A DNA stretch of 64,000 nucleotides from Actibacterium ureilyticum (GTDB taxonomy: Bacteria > Pseudomonadota > Alphaproteobacteria > Rhodobacterales > Rhodobacteraceae): positions 434,001-498,000 of the forward strand of contig NZ_NSBT01000037.1 in NCBI RefSeq assembly GCF_002285435.1, given 5' to 3'. Shown here one piece after another: positions 35,496-42,691 of this stretch (its first letter is position 1; each line of letters opens with the position of its first letter). The position numbers were made by a program, and so were the translations under genes. The notes under the pieces were generated by a model. The model saw nothing but the letters and a program-made list of their open reading frames with translations. It ran no database searches and was not told where the DNA came from.

Positions 35496-37502
35496 ATGGC
35501 GCGCTCTTTTTATCGTGCGGATATCGACGGTCTGCGCACCGTCGCGGTGTTGCCCGTTCTGTTCCACCATGCCGAGTTCTCCTGGATCAGCGGCGGCTAT
35601 ATCGGGGTCGATATCTTCTTTGTGATCAGCGGGTTTCTGATCACCTCGATCCTGATGACTGAAATCCGCGAGGGGCGGTTTTCGATCCTGAATTTCTACG
35701 AACGCCGCGCCCGTCGCATCCTGCCGGCCCTGTCGGCGGTTCTGGTATTCTGCATCCCCTTCGCGCTGGCGCTGATGACGCCCGAAGAGTTCAAGGATTT
35801 CTCGCAAAGCCTGATCGCGACGCTTCTGTTCGTGTCGAACGTCCTGTTCTGGCTGGAAACCGGCTATTTCCACCCCGATGCCGAGGAAAAGCCGCTGCTG
35901 CACACCTGGAGCCTGGCGATCGAGGAGCAGTATTACATTTTCCTGCCGGTCTTCCTGTTCCTGATGTGGCGATACCAGCGGCGCTATCTGCTGCTCAGCA
36001 TCGTGGCGATTGCGCTGGCCAGCCTGGCTTTCAGCGAATGGGCCTGGCGCAATATCCCGACCGCGAATTTCTATCTGATCTTCTCGCGCGCGTGGGAGCT
36101 GTTCGCAGGGTCGATCTGCGCGCTGATCGCGGCGAAGGTCGGTGCGGGCGGGCAGAATACCGGGCGGGCCAACCTGTTATCGCTGGCCGGTCTGGGGATG
36201 ATCGCCGTGGCGCTCTTCGGCTTTGAAGACGCGACGCCCTTTCCGTCGATTTTCGCGGTGCTGCCGGTGCTGGGCGTGGCGCTGATCCTGCTCTATTCCC
36301 GGCAAGGCTCGATCACCTTTGCACTGCTGTCGCTGGCGCCCATCGTGTTCATCGGCAAGATCAGCTACAGCCTGTATCTGTGGCACCAACCGCTTTTCGC
36401 CTTTGCCCGCATCCAATCGACCGGCGAGCTGACCGACACGATCTATCTGGTGCTGATCGGCGCGACCTTCGTGCTGGCGGTGCTGAGCTATTATTTCATC
36501 GAAACGCCCTTCCGCACGCCCAACCCGCGTCTGCTGGTGACGCGCCGGTCGGTGTTCCTTGGATCGGCGCTGGTCACGCTGGCCATCGGGGCCTTCGGTG
36601 CCTGGGGGCAGTTGACCAAGGGGCGCGAGACACTGTGGCTCGCCTATTCCGACCCGACCACGGTCAGGGTCTATCAGATGGTGAGATCGATCAAACAGGA
36701 CAAATACAACCTGATCGACGATGGCGATTGCCGGGTCATCGCGGGCGAGTTGGACGCGGCCTTGCAACAGCGCATCCGGGCGTGTCACGCAAAATACGGC
36801 CCCGGCATCCTGTTGATCGGCGACAGCATCGCGGGCGACCTGTTCGGCGCCGCCGTCACCAACAGCAACGCGCCCTTCCTGATCGGTCTGGGCAAGGGCG
36901 GCTGCACCTTCCACACCGAAGCGGACCGCCCCGAATGCCGCATCCAGGACTATCTTTCGTTCCTCGAAGCCGAACCGGGGCTGTTCCGCCTGGCGGTCTA
37001 TAACCAGCTGGGCACCTTCCTGCTGCTGAACGAGGACGGCGAGAGCGAGGGCGAGTATTTCGTCATCGACACCGACCCCGCCGTGGTCGGTCAATACACG
37101 ATCAACCAGCCCGCCCTGGCCAAGACCATCGCCGGCCTGACCCGGCTGGCCGATCTGGTCGACACCGTTTGGCTGGGCCCCCGGATCGAGCCGCAGATCG
37201 ACATGGGTTTCGTCCTGAAAAAGGGCTGCAATTTCGACTATACGCTGAAACAGGATCAAACGGCCCCGTTCCGGATGCTGGATGATGCGCTGTCACAGGC
37301 GGTGGCCAAGGCCGCCCATCCCCGCCTGTCCTATATGCCCGCCGAAGAGATGCTGCAGTTCGACGTGGGCCGGGATTTCATCACCTGCGATGCGTTCTAT
37401 TGGGCCGATGGCGTCCATTGGAGCGCGGCGGGCGAACGCCATTTCGGCGCCCGGCTGGGCCCGCTGTTCAACGATGCCTTTGCCCGCGCCCCGGCCCGCT
37501 AA
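35496..37502 (+). CDS. Acyltransferase family 3 protein fused to SGNH domain (OafA-like)
   Basis: A 668-residue membrane enzyme. The N-terminal Acyl_transf_3 part (about 1-350) has ten or so membrane helices, the opening YRADIDGLRTVAVLPVLFHH with a catalytic-type His, GGYIGVDIFFVISGFLI and LLHTWSLAIEEQYYIFLPV. The C-terminal periplasmic part (about 385-660) is SGNH-like with ILLIGDSIAGDLF (Ser of the GDS motif) and DGVHWSAAGERH (Asp and His). Such fusions O-acetylate surface polysaccharide or lipopolysaccharide sugars. It could modify the glycan built by the glycosyltransferases upstream, but the two loci are 8 kb apart. Confidence 0.93.
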   Translation: MARSFYRADIDGLRTVAVLPVLFHHAEFSWISGGYIGVDIFFVISGFLITSILMTEIREGRFSILNFYERRARRILPALSAVLVFCIPFALALMTPEEFKDFSQSLIATLLFVSNVLFWLETGYFHPDAEEKPLLHTWSLAIEEQYYIFLPVFLFLMWRYQRRYLLLSIVAIALASLAFSEWAWRNIPTANFYLIFSRAWELFAGSICALIAAKVGAGGQNTGRANLLSLAGLGMIAVALFGFEDATPFPSIFAVLPVLGVALILLYSRQGSITFALLSLAPIVFIGKISYSLYLWHQPLFAFARIQSTGELTDTIYLVLIGATFVLAVLSYYFIETPFRTPNPRLLVTRRSVFLGSALVTLAIGAFGAWGQLTKGRETLWLAYSDPTTVRVYQMVRSIKQDKYNLIDDGDCRVIAGELDAALQQRIRACHAKYGPGILLIGDSIAGDLFGAAVTNSNAPFLIGLGKGGCTFHTEADRPECRIQDYLSFLEAEPGLFRLAVYNQLGTFLLLNEDGESEGEYFVIDTDPAVVGQYTINQPALAKTIAGLTRLADLVDTVWLGPRIEPQIDMGFVLKKGCNFDYTLKQDQTAPFRMLDDALSQAVAKAAHPRLSYMPAEEMLQFDVGRDFITCDAFYWADGVHWSAAGERHFGARLGPLFNDAFARAPAR

Positions 37503-37520
37503 CCCAAGGCAAGCGACCTG

Positions 37521-37545
37521 TTGCGCCGCTGCCCCGCTGGCGCAA
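37521..37545 (+). terminator. Possible terminator after the acyltransferase gene
   Basis: Arms ttgcgcc (37521-37527) and ggcgcaa (37539-37545) pair perfectly around an 11-base loop. No T-run follows directly. A separate 10-base palindrome ggacatgtcc is at 37571-37580. Confidence 0.35.
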
Positions 37546-37625
37546 ATTGCGCAAGGGCGTACAGCTTTTTGGACATGTCCACCGCGAATCGGATAATGTG
37601 CAACTTCGCCAACCAGGGGGAAGCG

Positions 37626-38093
37626 ATGCCGCGTTTCGAGTACAAAGTCATTCCCGCGCCCGTCAAGGCCGCGCGGACCAAGGGCGTCAAGGGCACCGAC
37701 AACCGGTTCGCCCATGTCCTGATGGAACTGATGAACGAACAGGGCGCCGAGGGCTGGGAATATCAGCGCACCGACACCCTGCCCTGCGAGGAACGCAGCG
37801 GCCTGACCGGCAAGACCACGACTTTCCGCAACATGCTGGTCTTCCGCCGCAGCCTGGCCGATCCCGCCCCTGAAACCGCCGCTGTTCCGGCGACAGAGGC
37901 CCCGGCGGTCGACCCGAAACCCGAACCGGTCGTCGCACAGCGCACGCCCGAGGACATGGCCGCCGCGGCCGTCGCCTCGCTGACCGCCGACGCGCCCGAG
38001 GGCAAGGCCCCCGCCGTCGCCCGCCCCGCCGAAGGCAGCGCGCCCGATCTCGGACCCGCCAAGCGCCCCGGCGAAGACGTCGCCGCCGAATAG
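37626..38093 (+). CDS. DUF4177-domain protein
   Basis: A 155-residue cytoplasmic protein. The first 75 residues match the small DUF4177 domain (MPRFEYKVIPAP, then AHVLMELMNEQGAEGWEYQR and TTTFRNMLVFRRSL). The rest is a Pro/Ala/Glu-rich disordered tail (from about residue 80). The ATG at 37626 follows an aggggg ribosome site; the upstream in-frame extension is rejected. It ends three bases before the convergent bolA gene. Function unknown. Confidence 0.85.
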   Translation: MPRFEYKVIPAPVKAARTKGVKGTDNRFAHVLMELMNEQGAEGWEYQRTDTLPCEERSGLTGKTTTFRNMLVFRRSLADPAPETAAVPATEAPAVDPKPEPVVAQRTPEDMAAAAVASLTADAPEGKAPAVARPAEGSAPDLGPAKRPGEDVAAE

Positions 38094-38096
38094 CCG

Positions 38097-38354
38097 CTAG
38101 GCGTCCAGATCCAGCGCCAGCGCATGGATCCGCCCGATCAGATCGGCCCCCAGCGCCACATGCACGGCCCGATGCCGCGCGATCCGGCTTTGCCCCGCCA
38201 GCGCCGCGCTGCGCATCCGCACGCGGAAATGGCTCTCGCCGCCCTCCTGATAGCCCGCATGCCCGATGTGCATTTCGCTTTCATCCACGACCTCCAGCAG
38301 ATCGGGCGCAAAGGCCTGCTCAAGTTTTTGGCGTATTTCGTCCACAACGGCCAT
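38097..38354 (-). CDS. BolA family protein
   Basis: An 85-residue BolA-like protein: KLEQAFAPDLLEVVDESEMH, then GHAGYQEGGESHFRVRMRS and the helix ARHRAVHVALGADLIGRIHAL. The conserved His residues suit partnering with a monothiol glutaredoxin on a [2Fe-2S] cluster. The divergent DnaJ-like gene begins 75 bases away; this bolA-dnaJ-cobS-cobT neighbourhood recurs in Rhodobacterales, so it is probably the ancestral arrangement. Confidence 0.92.
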   Translation of the reverse strand: MAVVDEIRQKLEQAFAPDLLEVVDESEMHIGHAGYQEGGESHFRVRMRSAALAGQSRIARHRAVHVALGADLIGRIHALALDLDA

Positions 38355-38429
38355 TTTTCGTATCTCACCCCTTCAATCCTGATCCCAAAGGTCTAAACTC
38401 TCATGTCCGAGTCGGATAGGTGACGAATT

Positions 38430-39062
38430 ATGACGAAGAACGATCCCTTCGGATTCGACATTTCGGTGTCGGCTGACAAAAAGAAACGCACGCGTGGAAA
38501 ACGCGGCATGTCGGGGGCGTTCGAGACCTCGAAACGTGTGTGCGAACATCCCGGCTGTCAGGAGGCGGGCCAATACCGCGCGCCGAAATCGCCGGACCAC
38601 CTGGATGAGTTTCTGTGGTTCTGCAAGGACCACGTGCGCGAATACAATCTGAAATGGAATTTCTTCAACGGCAGCACGCCCGAGGAAATGGAAGAGCAGA
38701 TGGACAAGGACCGCGTCTGGGGACGCGAGACCAAGCCATTCGGCAAGCAATCCGAGGAACAGCGCGCCTGGGCCCGGCTGGGCGTCGACGACCCGCATCA
38801 GGTGCTGGGCGAAAACGCCACGCGCAACCCGGGAAAGTCGATCACCGGCACCCGCCGGCTGCCCCCCACCGAACGCAAGGCGCTGGATATCCTGGAAGCC
38901 AAGGATCACTGGACCAAGGCCGAGATCCGCAAACAGTACAAATCCCTGGTCAAGGACCTGCACCCCGACATGAATGGCGGCAATCGCCAGGACGAGGACC
39001 GCTTGCAGGAGGTCGTCTGGGCCTGGGATCAGATCAAGGACAGCCGCAGCTTCCAGAATTGA
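38430..39062 (+). CDS. DnaJ-domain protein
   Basis: A 210-residue protein with a C-terminal J-domain (about 148-208) containing the HPD tripeptide at residues 178-180 (KDLHPDMNGG), which stimulates an Hsp70. The N-terminal part has a putative metal-binding cluster: CEHPGCQEAGQYRAPKS with two Cys and FWFCKDHVREYN-like FLWFCKDHVREYN with Cys and His. There is no Gly/Phe-rich or classical zinc-finger region, so it is a specialised co-chaperone (type III). It lies between bolA and the cobaltochelatase genes. The start has a weak ribosome site. Confidence 0.9.
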   Translation: MTKNDPFGFDISVSADKKKRTRGKRGMSGAFETSKRVCEHPGCQEAGQYRAPKSPDHLDEFLWFCKDHVREYNLKWNFFNGSTPEEMEEQMDKDRVWGRETKPFGKQSEEQRAWARLGVDDPHQVLGENATRNPGKSITGTRRLPPTERKALDILEAKDHWTKAEIRKQYKSLVKDLHPDMNGGNRQDEDRLQEVVWAWDQIKDSRSFQN

Positions 39063-39067
39063 GCCGG

Positions 39068-39210
39068 GCGCCCCGTTCCGGGGCGCGATCTTTCATGCCT
39101 CCGGCGGGAGTATTTGACGAGCAATGAAAGGGGTCCCTTTCATCTTGCTCCAAATATCTCGGGGTTTGGGGCAGCGCCCCAATCACACCCATGTCTTGCG
39201 CCGCAGGCGC
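39068..39210. repeat. Modular palindromic intergenic element, copy 1
   Basis: Between the convergent DnaJ and msrB genes lie four hairpins: gcgccccg/cggggcgc (39068-39086), atgaaaggg/ccctttcat (39124-39143) nested in gagca/tgctc and gagtattt/aaatatctc, ttggggc/gccccaa (39166-39182), and gcgcc/ggcgc (39198-39210). The same order of modules (GC hairpin, ccgg-rich ggagtattt with caatgaa, then gggg-cagcgcccc) is found at 62847-62958. It probably ends both transcripts and belongs to a dispersed family. Confidence 0.75.
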
Positions 39211-39218
39211 GCCTTTGA

Positions 39219-39689
39219 TCAGGCGGCCACGAATTTCAGGCTGACGCCGTTGATGCAATGCCGCTTGCCGGTGGGTTCGGGCCCGTCGTCGAAGACATGG
39301 CCCAGATGCGATCCGCAGCGGCGGCAATGCAGCTCGGTGCGTACCACCAGCAACTTGCGGTCGGGTTTTGTGGCGACCGCGTTCGGCAGCGCCTGCCAGA
39401 AGCTGGGCCAGCCGGTACCGCTGTCATATTTGTGCCGCGAGGCATAGAGCGGCAGGTCGCAGCCCCGGCAAAGATACGTGCCCGCGTCATAAAGCTTGTC
39501 CAGCGGCGATGTCCCGGCGCGTTCGGTGCCCTCTTGCCGCATCACCTTGTATTCCAGCGGCGTCAGCATCGCGCGCCACTCTGCCTCGGTCCGGGTGATT
39601 TCGAACCCGGCGCCCGTGGCGCGGGTCAGGCCGGCGGCGGCGGCCCCGGCCAGGGCGGTTCCGGCGAACAGAAAGCTGCGGCGGTTCAT
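39219..39689 (-). CDS. msrB: Peptide-methionine (R)-S-oxide reductase, Tat-exported
   Basis: A 156-residue MsrB with an N-terminal twin-arginine signal (MNRRSFLFAGTALAG). It has the two zinc CxxC pairs at Cys74/Cys77 (CRGC) and Cys122/Cys125 (CRRC), the GTGWPSFW motif and the catalytic Cys145 in RHCINGVSL. It reduces methionine-R-sulfoxide in proteins; the Tat signal places it in the periplasm. The ATG at 39689 follows gaggtccgcc. It is divergent from cobS and probably a later arrival between dnaJ and cobS. Confidence 0.93.
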   Translation of the reverse strand: MNRRSFLFAGTALAGAAAAGLTRATGAGFEITRTEAEWRAMLTPLEYKVMRQEGTERAGTSPLDKLYDAGTYLCRGCDLPLYASRHKYDSGTGWPSFWQALPNAVATKPDRKLLVVRTELHCRRCGSHLGHVFDDGPEPTGKRHCINGVSLKFVAA

Positions 39690-39917
39690 GGCGGACCTCA
39701 CATCGATGTCAGATCATCGGTACTGCCCGCAAGGCGCCAAGTACAGGCAACGCACGGCAATGTGATGGCGCCGTGACCGGGCGCGGCGTCGTGGGGACCT
39801 ATCCGGCCCGACCTTGGTCGTAGGGCCGCAGTTTCTGGGATTGTCCCCTTGCAGCCCCGGGCGGAATGCTGCACCACTGACAAGGATAGGACAGACCCGA
39901 GTTGAAGGACGGCCAAG
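39690..39917. other. 228-base divergent spacer between msrB and cobS
   Basis: No gene is seen. It must hold the promoters for msrB and cobS. A 7-base inverted repeat ggcgcca/tggcgcc spans about 39735-39775, and acctatccggcccg is at 39797. I looked for the conserved cobalamin riboswitch core before cobS and did not see it. Confidence 0.35.
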
Positions 39918-40904
39918 ATGGCGGATGGCAAGATCGAATTGCAGGCAAAACCCACCGAAGAGATCTCGGTTCGCGAGGTTTTCGGGATCGACAGCGACAT
40001 GGTGGTCAAGGGCTTTGCCGAGCGGACCGATCGCGTGCCCGATCTGGACAGCACCTATAAATTCGATCCCGACACCACGCTGGCCATTCTGGCGGGTTTT
40101 TCCCACAACCGCCGCGTGATGATCCAGGGCTATCACGGCACCGGCAAATCGACCCATATCGAACAGGTCGCCAGCCGGTTGAACTGGCCCTGCGTGCGGG
40201 TGAACCTGGACAGCCATATCAGCCGGATCGACCTGATCGGCAAGGACGCGATCAAGCTGCGCGACGGCAAGCAGGTGACCGAGTTCCAGGAAGGCATCCT
40301 GCCCTGGGCGCTGCGCAACCCCACCGCGATCGTCTTCGACGAATACGATGCGGGCCGCGCCGATGTCATGTTCGTGATCCAGCGCGTGCTGGAGGTTGAC
40401 GGCAAGCTGACCCTGCTGGACCAGAATGAGGTGATCACCCCCCACCCGTATTTCCGGCTGTTCGCCACCGCAAACACCGTGGGTCTGGGCGACACCACCG
40501 GCCTTTATCACGGTACGCAACAGATCAACCAGGGCCAGATGGACCGCTGGTCGCTGGTGGCCACGCTGAACTACCTCAGCCACGACGCCGAAACCAATAT
40601 CGTGCTGGCCAAGAACCCGACCTATAACACCGAAAAGGGCCGCAAGATCATCAGCCAGATGGTCACCGTGGCCGATCTGAGCCGCACCGCGTTCATGAAT
40701 GGCGATCTGTCCACGGTGATGAGCCCCCGGACCGTGATTGCCTGGGCGCAGAATGCCGGGATCTTCCGCGATGTGGGCTATGCGTTCCGCCTGACCTTCC
40801 TCAACAAATGCGACGAGTTGGAGCGCCAGACGGTGGCCGAGTTCTATCAGCGCTGCTTTGACGAGGAACTGCCGGAAAGCGCTGCCAGCATGAGCCTGGG
40901 GTAA
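39918..40904 (+). CDS. cobS: Aerobic cobaltochelatase subunit CobS
   Basis: A 328-residue AAA+ ATPase subunit of the aerobic cobaltochelatase, which with CobT drives cobalt insertion by CobN into hydrogenobyrinate a,c-diamide in vitamin B12 synthesis. Walker A is GYHGTGKST (about residues 72-80), Walker [18 protein letters not shown], and [20 protein letters not shown] carries sensor-type residues. Length is normal. cobT, usually directly downstream, is displaced by 1.8 kb of unrelated small genes here. Confidence 0.97.
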   Translation: MADGKIELQAKPTEEISVREVFGIDSDMVVKGFAERTDRVPDLDSTYKFDPDTTLAILAGFSHNRRVMIQGYHGTGKSTHIEQVASRLNWPCVRVNLDSHISRIDLIGKDAIKLRDGKQVTEFQEGILPWALRNPTAIVFDEYDAGRADVMFVIQRVLEVDGKLTLLDQNEVITPHPYFRLFATANTVGLGDTTGLYHGTQQINQGQMDRWSLVATLNYLSHDAETNIVLAKNPTYNTEKGRKIISQMVTVADLSRTAFMNGDLSTVMSPRTVIAWAQNAGIFRDVGYAFRLTFLNKCDELERQTVAEFYQRCFDEELPESAASMSLG

Positions 40905-40934
40905 ACGGGCCGTGCCGATCCGTCATCCGCAGGA

Positions 40935-41642
40935 ATGAGCGGCAGGCCGCTTCATATCGGCCTGATCGGCGGCATCGGCGTGGCCGCGACCGTTGTCTAT
41001 TACCAGCGCCTGACCCGGGCGGTTGCGGCGTTGGGTGGGCGGCTGGAGCTGACCATCGTGCATGCCGATGTGCAGGAACTGATCCGCAAAAATCTGGCCG
41101 ATGACCGGGCGGCGCAGGCCGCCGTTTATGCACCGCTGATCGACCGGCTGCGCGCGGCGGGCTGCGATTGCGCGGCGATCACCTCGCTGGGCGGGCATTT
41201 CTGTTTCGATGAAACCGTTGCGCTGTCGTCGCTGCCGCTTGTGTCGGCGGTCACGCCGCTGGATGCCTATTTCGCGGCGCAAGGGCTTGATTGCGTGGGC
41301 CTTCTGGGCACGCGCGTGGTGATGCGCACCCGGCTTTATGGCCAATTGACCCGCACCCGCGCCGTGGCGCTGGACGACCGGATCGAAACGCTGGGCCAGA
41401 CCTATCAGGACATGGCGGTGACCGGGACCTGTACGCCCGAACAGCGGGCGCTGTTTCTGGATGCGGGCGCGCGGATGGTCACGGACCACGGCGCGCAGGC
41501 CATTGTGCTGGCGGGGACCGATCTGAACCTGGCCTTCGACAGTCAAACCCCGGGATACAGGGTGATCGACGCGCTGGATGTGCATGTGGATATCCTGGCG
41601 CGATTGGCGGCGGGGCGGATCGGTCTGACGGATATCGAGTAA
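40935..41642 (+). CDS. Aspartate/glutamate racemase-superfamily protein lacking both cysteines
   Basis: A 235-residue protein with the fold signature of Asp/Glu/hydantoin racemases (LHIGLIGGIGVAATVVYYQR, then DRLRAAGCDCAAITSLGGHF and VGLLGTRVVMRTRLY). The usual catalytic cysteines of CNTxH and GCTE are absent: the positions read ITSLGGHF and LAGTDLNLAF. A conventional two-cysteine racemization is therefore unlikely; it may be an isomerase or a lyase variant. The start at 40935 has aggaa touching the ATG, an odd spacing. It lies 30 bases after cobS and may be cotranscribed with it. Confidence 0.8.
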   Translation: MSGRPLHIGLIGGIGVAATVVYYQRLTRAVAALGGRLELTIVHADVQELIRKNLADDRAAQAAVYAPLIDRLRAAGCDCAAITSLGGHFCFDETVALSSLPLVSAVTPLDAYFAAQGLDCVGLLGTRVVMRTRLYGQLTRTRAVALDDRIETLGQTYQDMAVTGTCTPEQRALFLDAGARMVTDHGAQAIVLAGTDLNLAFDSQTPGYRVIDALDVHVDILARLAAGRIGLTDIE

Positions 41643-41679
41643 AGCAAATGCCTGTGCATTGGGTATTTAATCAATATCT

Positions 41680-41693
41680 AATGTATATACATT
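41680..41693. promoter_or_regulatory. 14-base perfect palindrome in an AT-rich leader
   Basis: aatgtatatacatt is its own reverse complement and sits in a 90-base AT-rich spacer, just before a possible -35 (ttgact, 41698-41703), upstream of the first small secreted paralog. It resembles a dimeric repressor site. Confidence 0.45.
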
Positions 41694-41731
41694 TATCTTG
41701 ACTTAACCACAGCCTGTCATAACCTTGTGAC

Positions 41732-42145
41732 ATGACACACACAGTGACCCGCACCCTTTGCGGCATGGTCCTGTTGATTGTGACGACGCATGCCGCATCT
41801 GCCCTGCCCGGCTCGCCCCAGCAACGGGCCGAGATGTTCGCCACCTGCGCCGGGCGGCTACAGGCGATGGCGACCCGCCAGCGGGCCGACCGGGACCCGG
41901 ACGCCAACCAGACCGAACGCTTCAGCGCCGATTTCCTGATGCTGCTAGAGGCGACCCTGCCCGCCGCGATTGCCGATGGCCTGACGCCGCAACAGGCGGT
42001 GACCTGGCGGTCCAGCGGCTGGGTCGAGGTCGCCTATCTGCTGGCCGACCGGTATTACAGCCACGATCCAACACGCATCGACCGCGCGACGCAGCGCCTG
42101 TCAGAGCGGCTGTCGCATTGCCGGGACCTGATCCTGCCGGGGTGA
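41732..42145 (+). CDS. Small secreted protein, first of two paralogs
   Basis: A 137-residue exported protein (signal peptide to about residue 24, THAASA). The mature part starts with QQRAEMFATCAGRLQAMATR, has a central helical region with a conserved Trp-containing stretch, and ends LSERLSHCRDLILPG, so the two cysteines are well placed for a disulfide. Its neighbour at 42211 shares this plan (CAGRL near the start, C-x2-LIL near the end), which shows duplication. I recognise no family. There is no ribosome site of note, and a short hairpin (tgtcat 41715-41720, atgaca 41732-41737) includes the start codon. Confidence 0.72.
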   Translation: MTHTVTRTLCGMVLLIVTTHAASALPGSPQQRAEMFATCAGRLQAMATRQRADRDPDANQTERFSADFLMLLEATLPAAIADGLTPQQAVTWRSSGWVEVAYLLADRYYSHDPTRIDRATQRLSERLSHCRDLILPG

Positions 42146-42186
42146 GGGTTTTTTTATTTCGGCGTATTATTAATCCTATTTTTGCC

Positions 42187-42213
42187 ATTATCGCCCTTAT
42201 AATGGGCGATATG
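42187..42213 (+). promoter_or_regulatory. Hairpin covering ribosome site and start codon
   Basis: Arms atcgccc (42190-42196) and gggcgat (42204-42210) pair perfectly around ttataat; with a one-base bulge the stem extends to cat (42186-42188) pairing with the ATG at 42211-42213. The only G-rich stretch that could serve as ribosome site is in the stem. This form could make translation of the second paralog temperature- or ligand-dependent; the structure is seen, the function is inferred. Confidence 0.5.
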
Positions 42214-42612
42214 AAAACTTTGATCCTGTGCATCCTGCTTCTGATGCCGCTTGGCGGACATGCGGGGGGCCTGCCGGCCTCGGCCGCAGAGCGTTTGCGG
42301 GTCTTTGCCGATTGCGCCGGGCGGCTGTCGGCACTGGAGGAACAGCAGCGCCTGTTCGATGGCGCCGCGTCGGAACGGACGGCCCGGCTGAAAACCGTTT
42401 TCGACGATCTGATCACCGCGACCCTGCCCGATGCGCGACAGACCGGCATTTCGGGGCGTACCGCCCTGCATTGGCAGGTCAGCGCCAAGCTGGCACAGGC
42501 GGCGCTGCTGCAATCGGCGGTGTTCGGCGACCGGCCCGCCCGCTCGGCGCGGGACCGCGCGCTGGCCGACCGGTATCTGGCCAGCTGTCACCGCCTGATC
42601 CTGGGCGTGTGA
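42211..42612 (+). CDS. Small secreted protein, second of two paralogs
   Basis: A 133-residue exported protein (signal peptide about 1-18, MPLGGHA) paralogous to the preceding gene: it has RLRVFADCAGRLSALEEQQR near the start and DRYLASCHRLILGV at the end, matching the Cys, Leu and Arg pattern of the first copy. It is predicted helical and periplasmic. The ATG at 42202 (MGDM) is an alternative start three codons upstream. Both starts sit in a hairpin. The 65 bases before it are AT-rich with a T-run. Function unknown. Confidence 0.72.
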   Translation: MKTLILCILLLMPLGGHAGGLPASAAERLRVFADCAGRLSALEEQQRLFDGAASERTARLKTVFDDLITATLPDARQTGISGRTALHWQVSAKLAQAALLQSAVFGDRPARSARDRALADRYLASCHRLILGV

Positions 42613-42691
42613 TTTCAGACCTTCGGCCTATGGCCAAGCGGAGCCGGACCCTCTAGGTTGCGGGTCAGGGTAATCGCAGGTCCGCAGGCGC

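Noticed and set aside
39690-39917. Cobalamin riboswitch before cobS
   Set aside because: I looked for the conserved B12-box core and did not find it; the spacer is GC-rich with only short inverted repeats.
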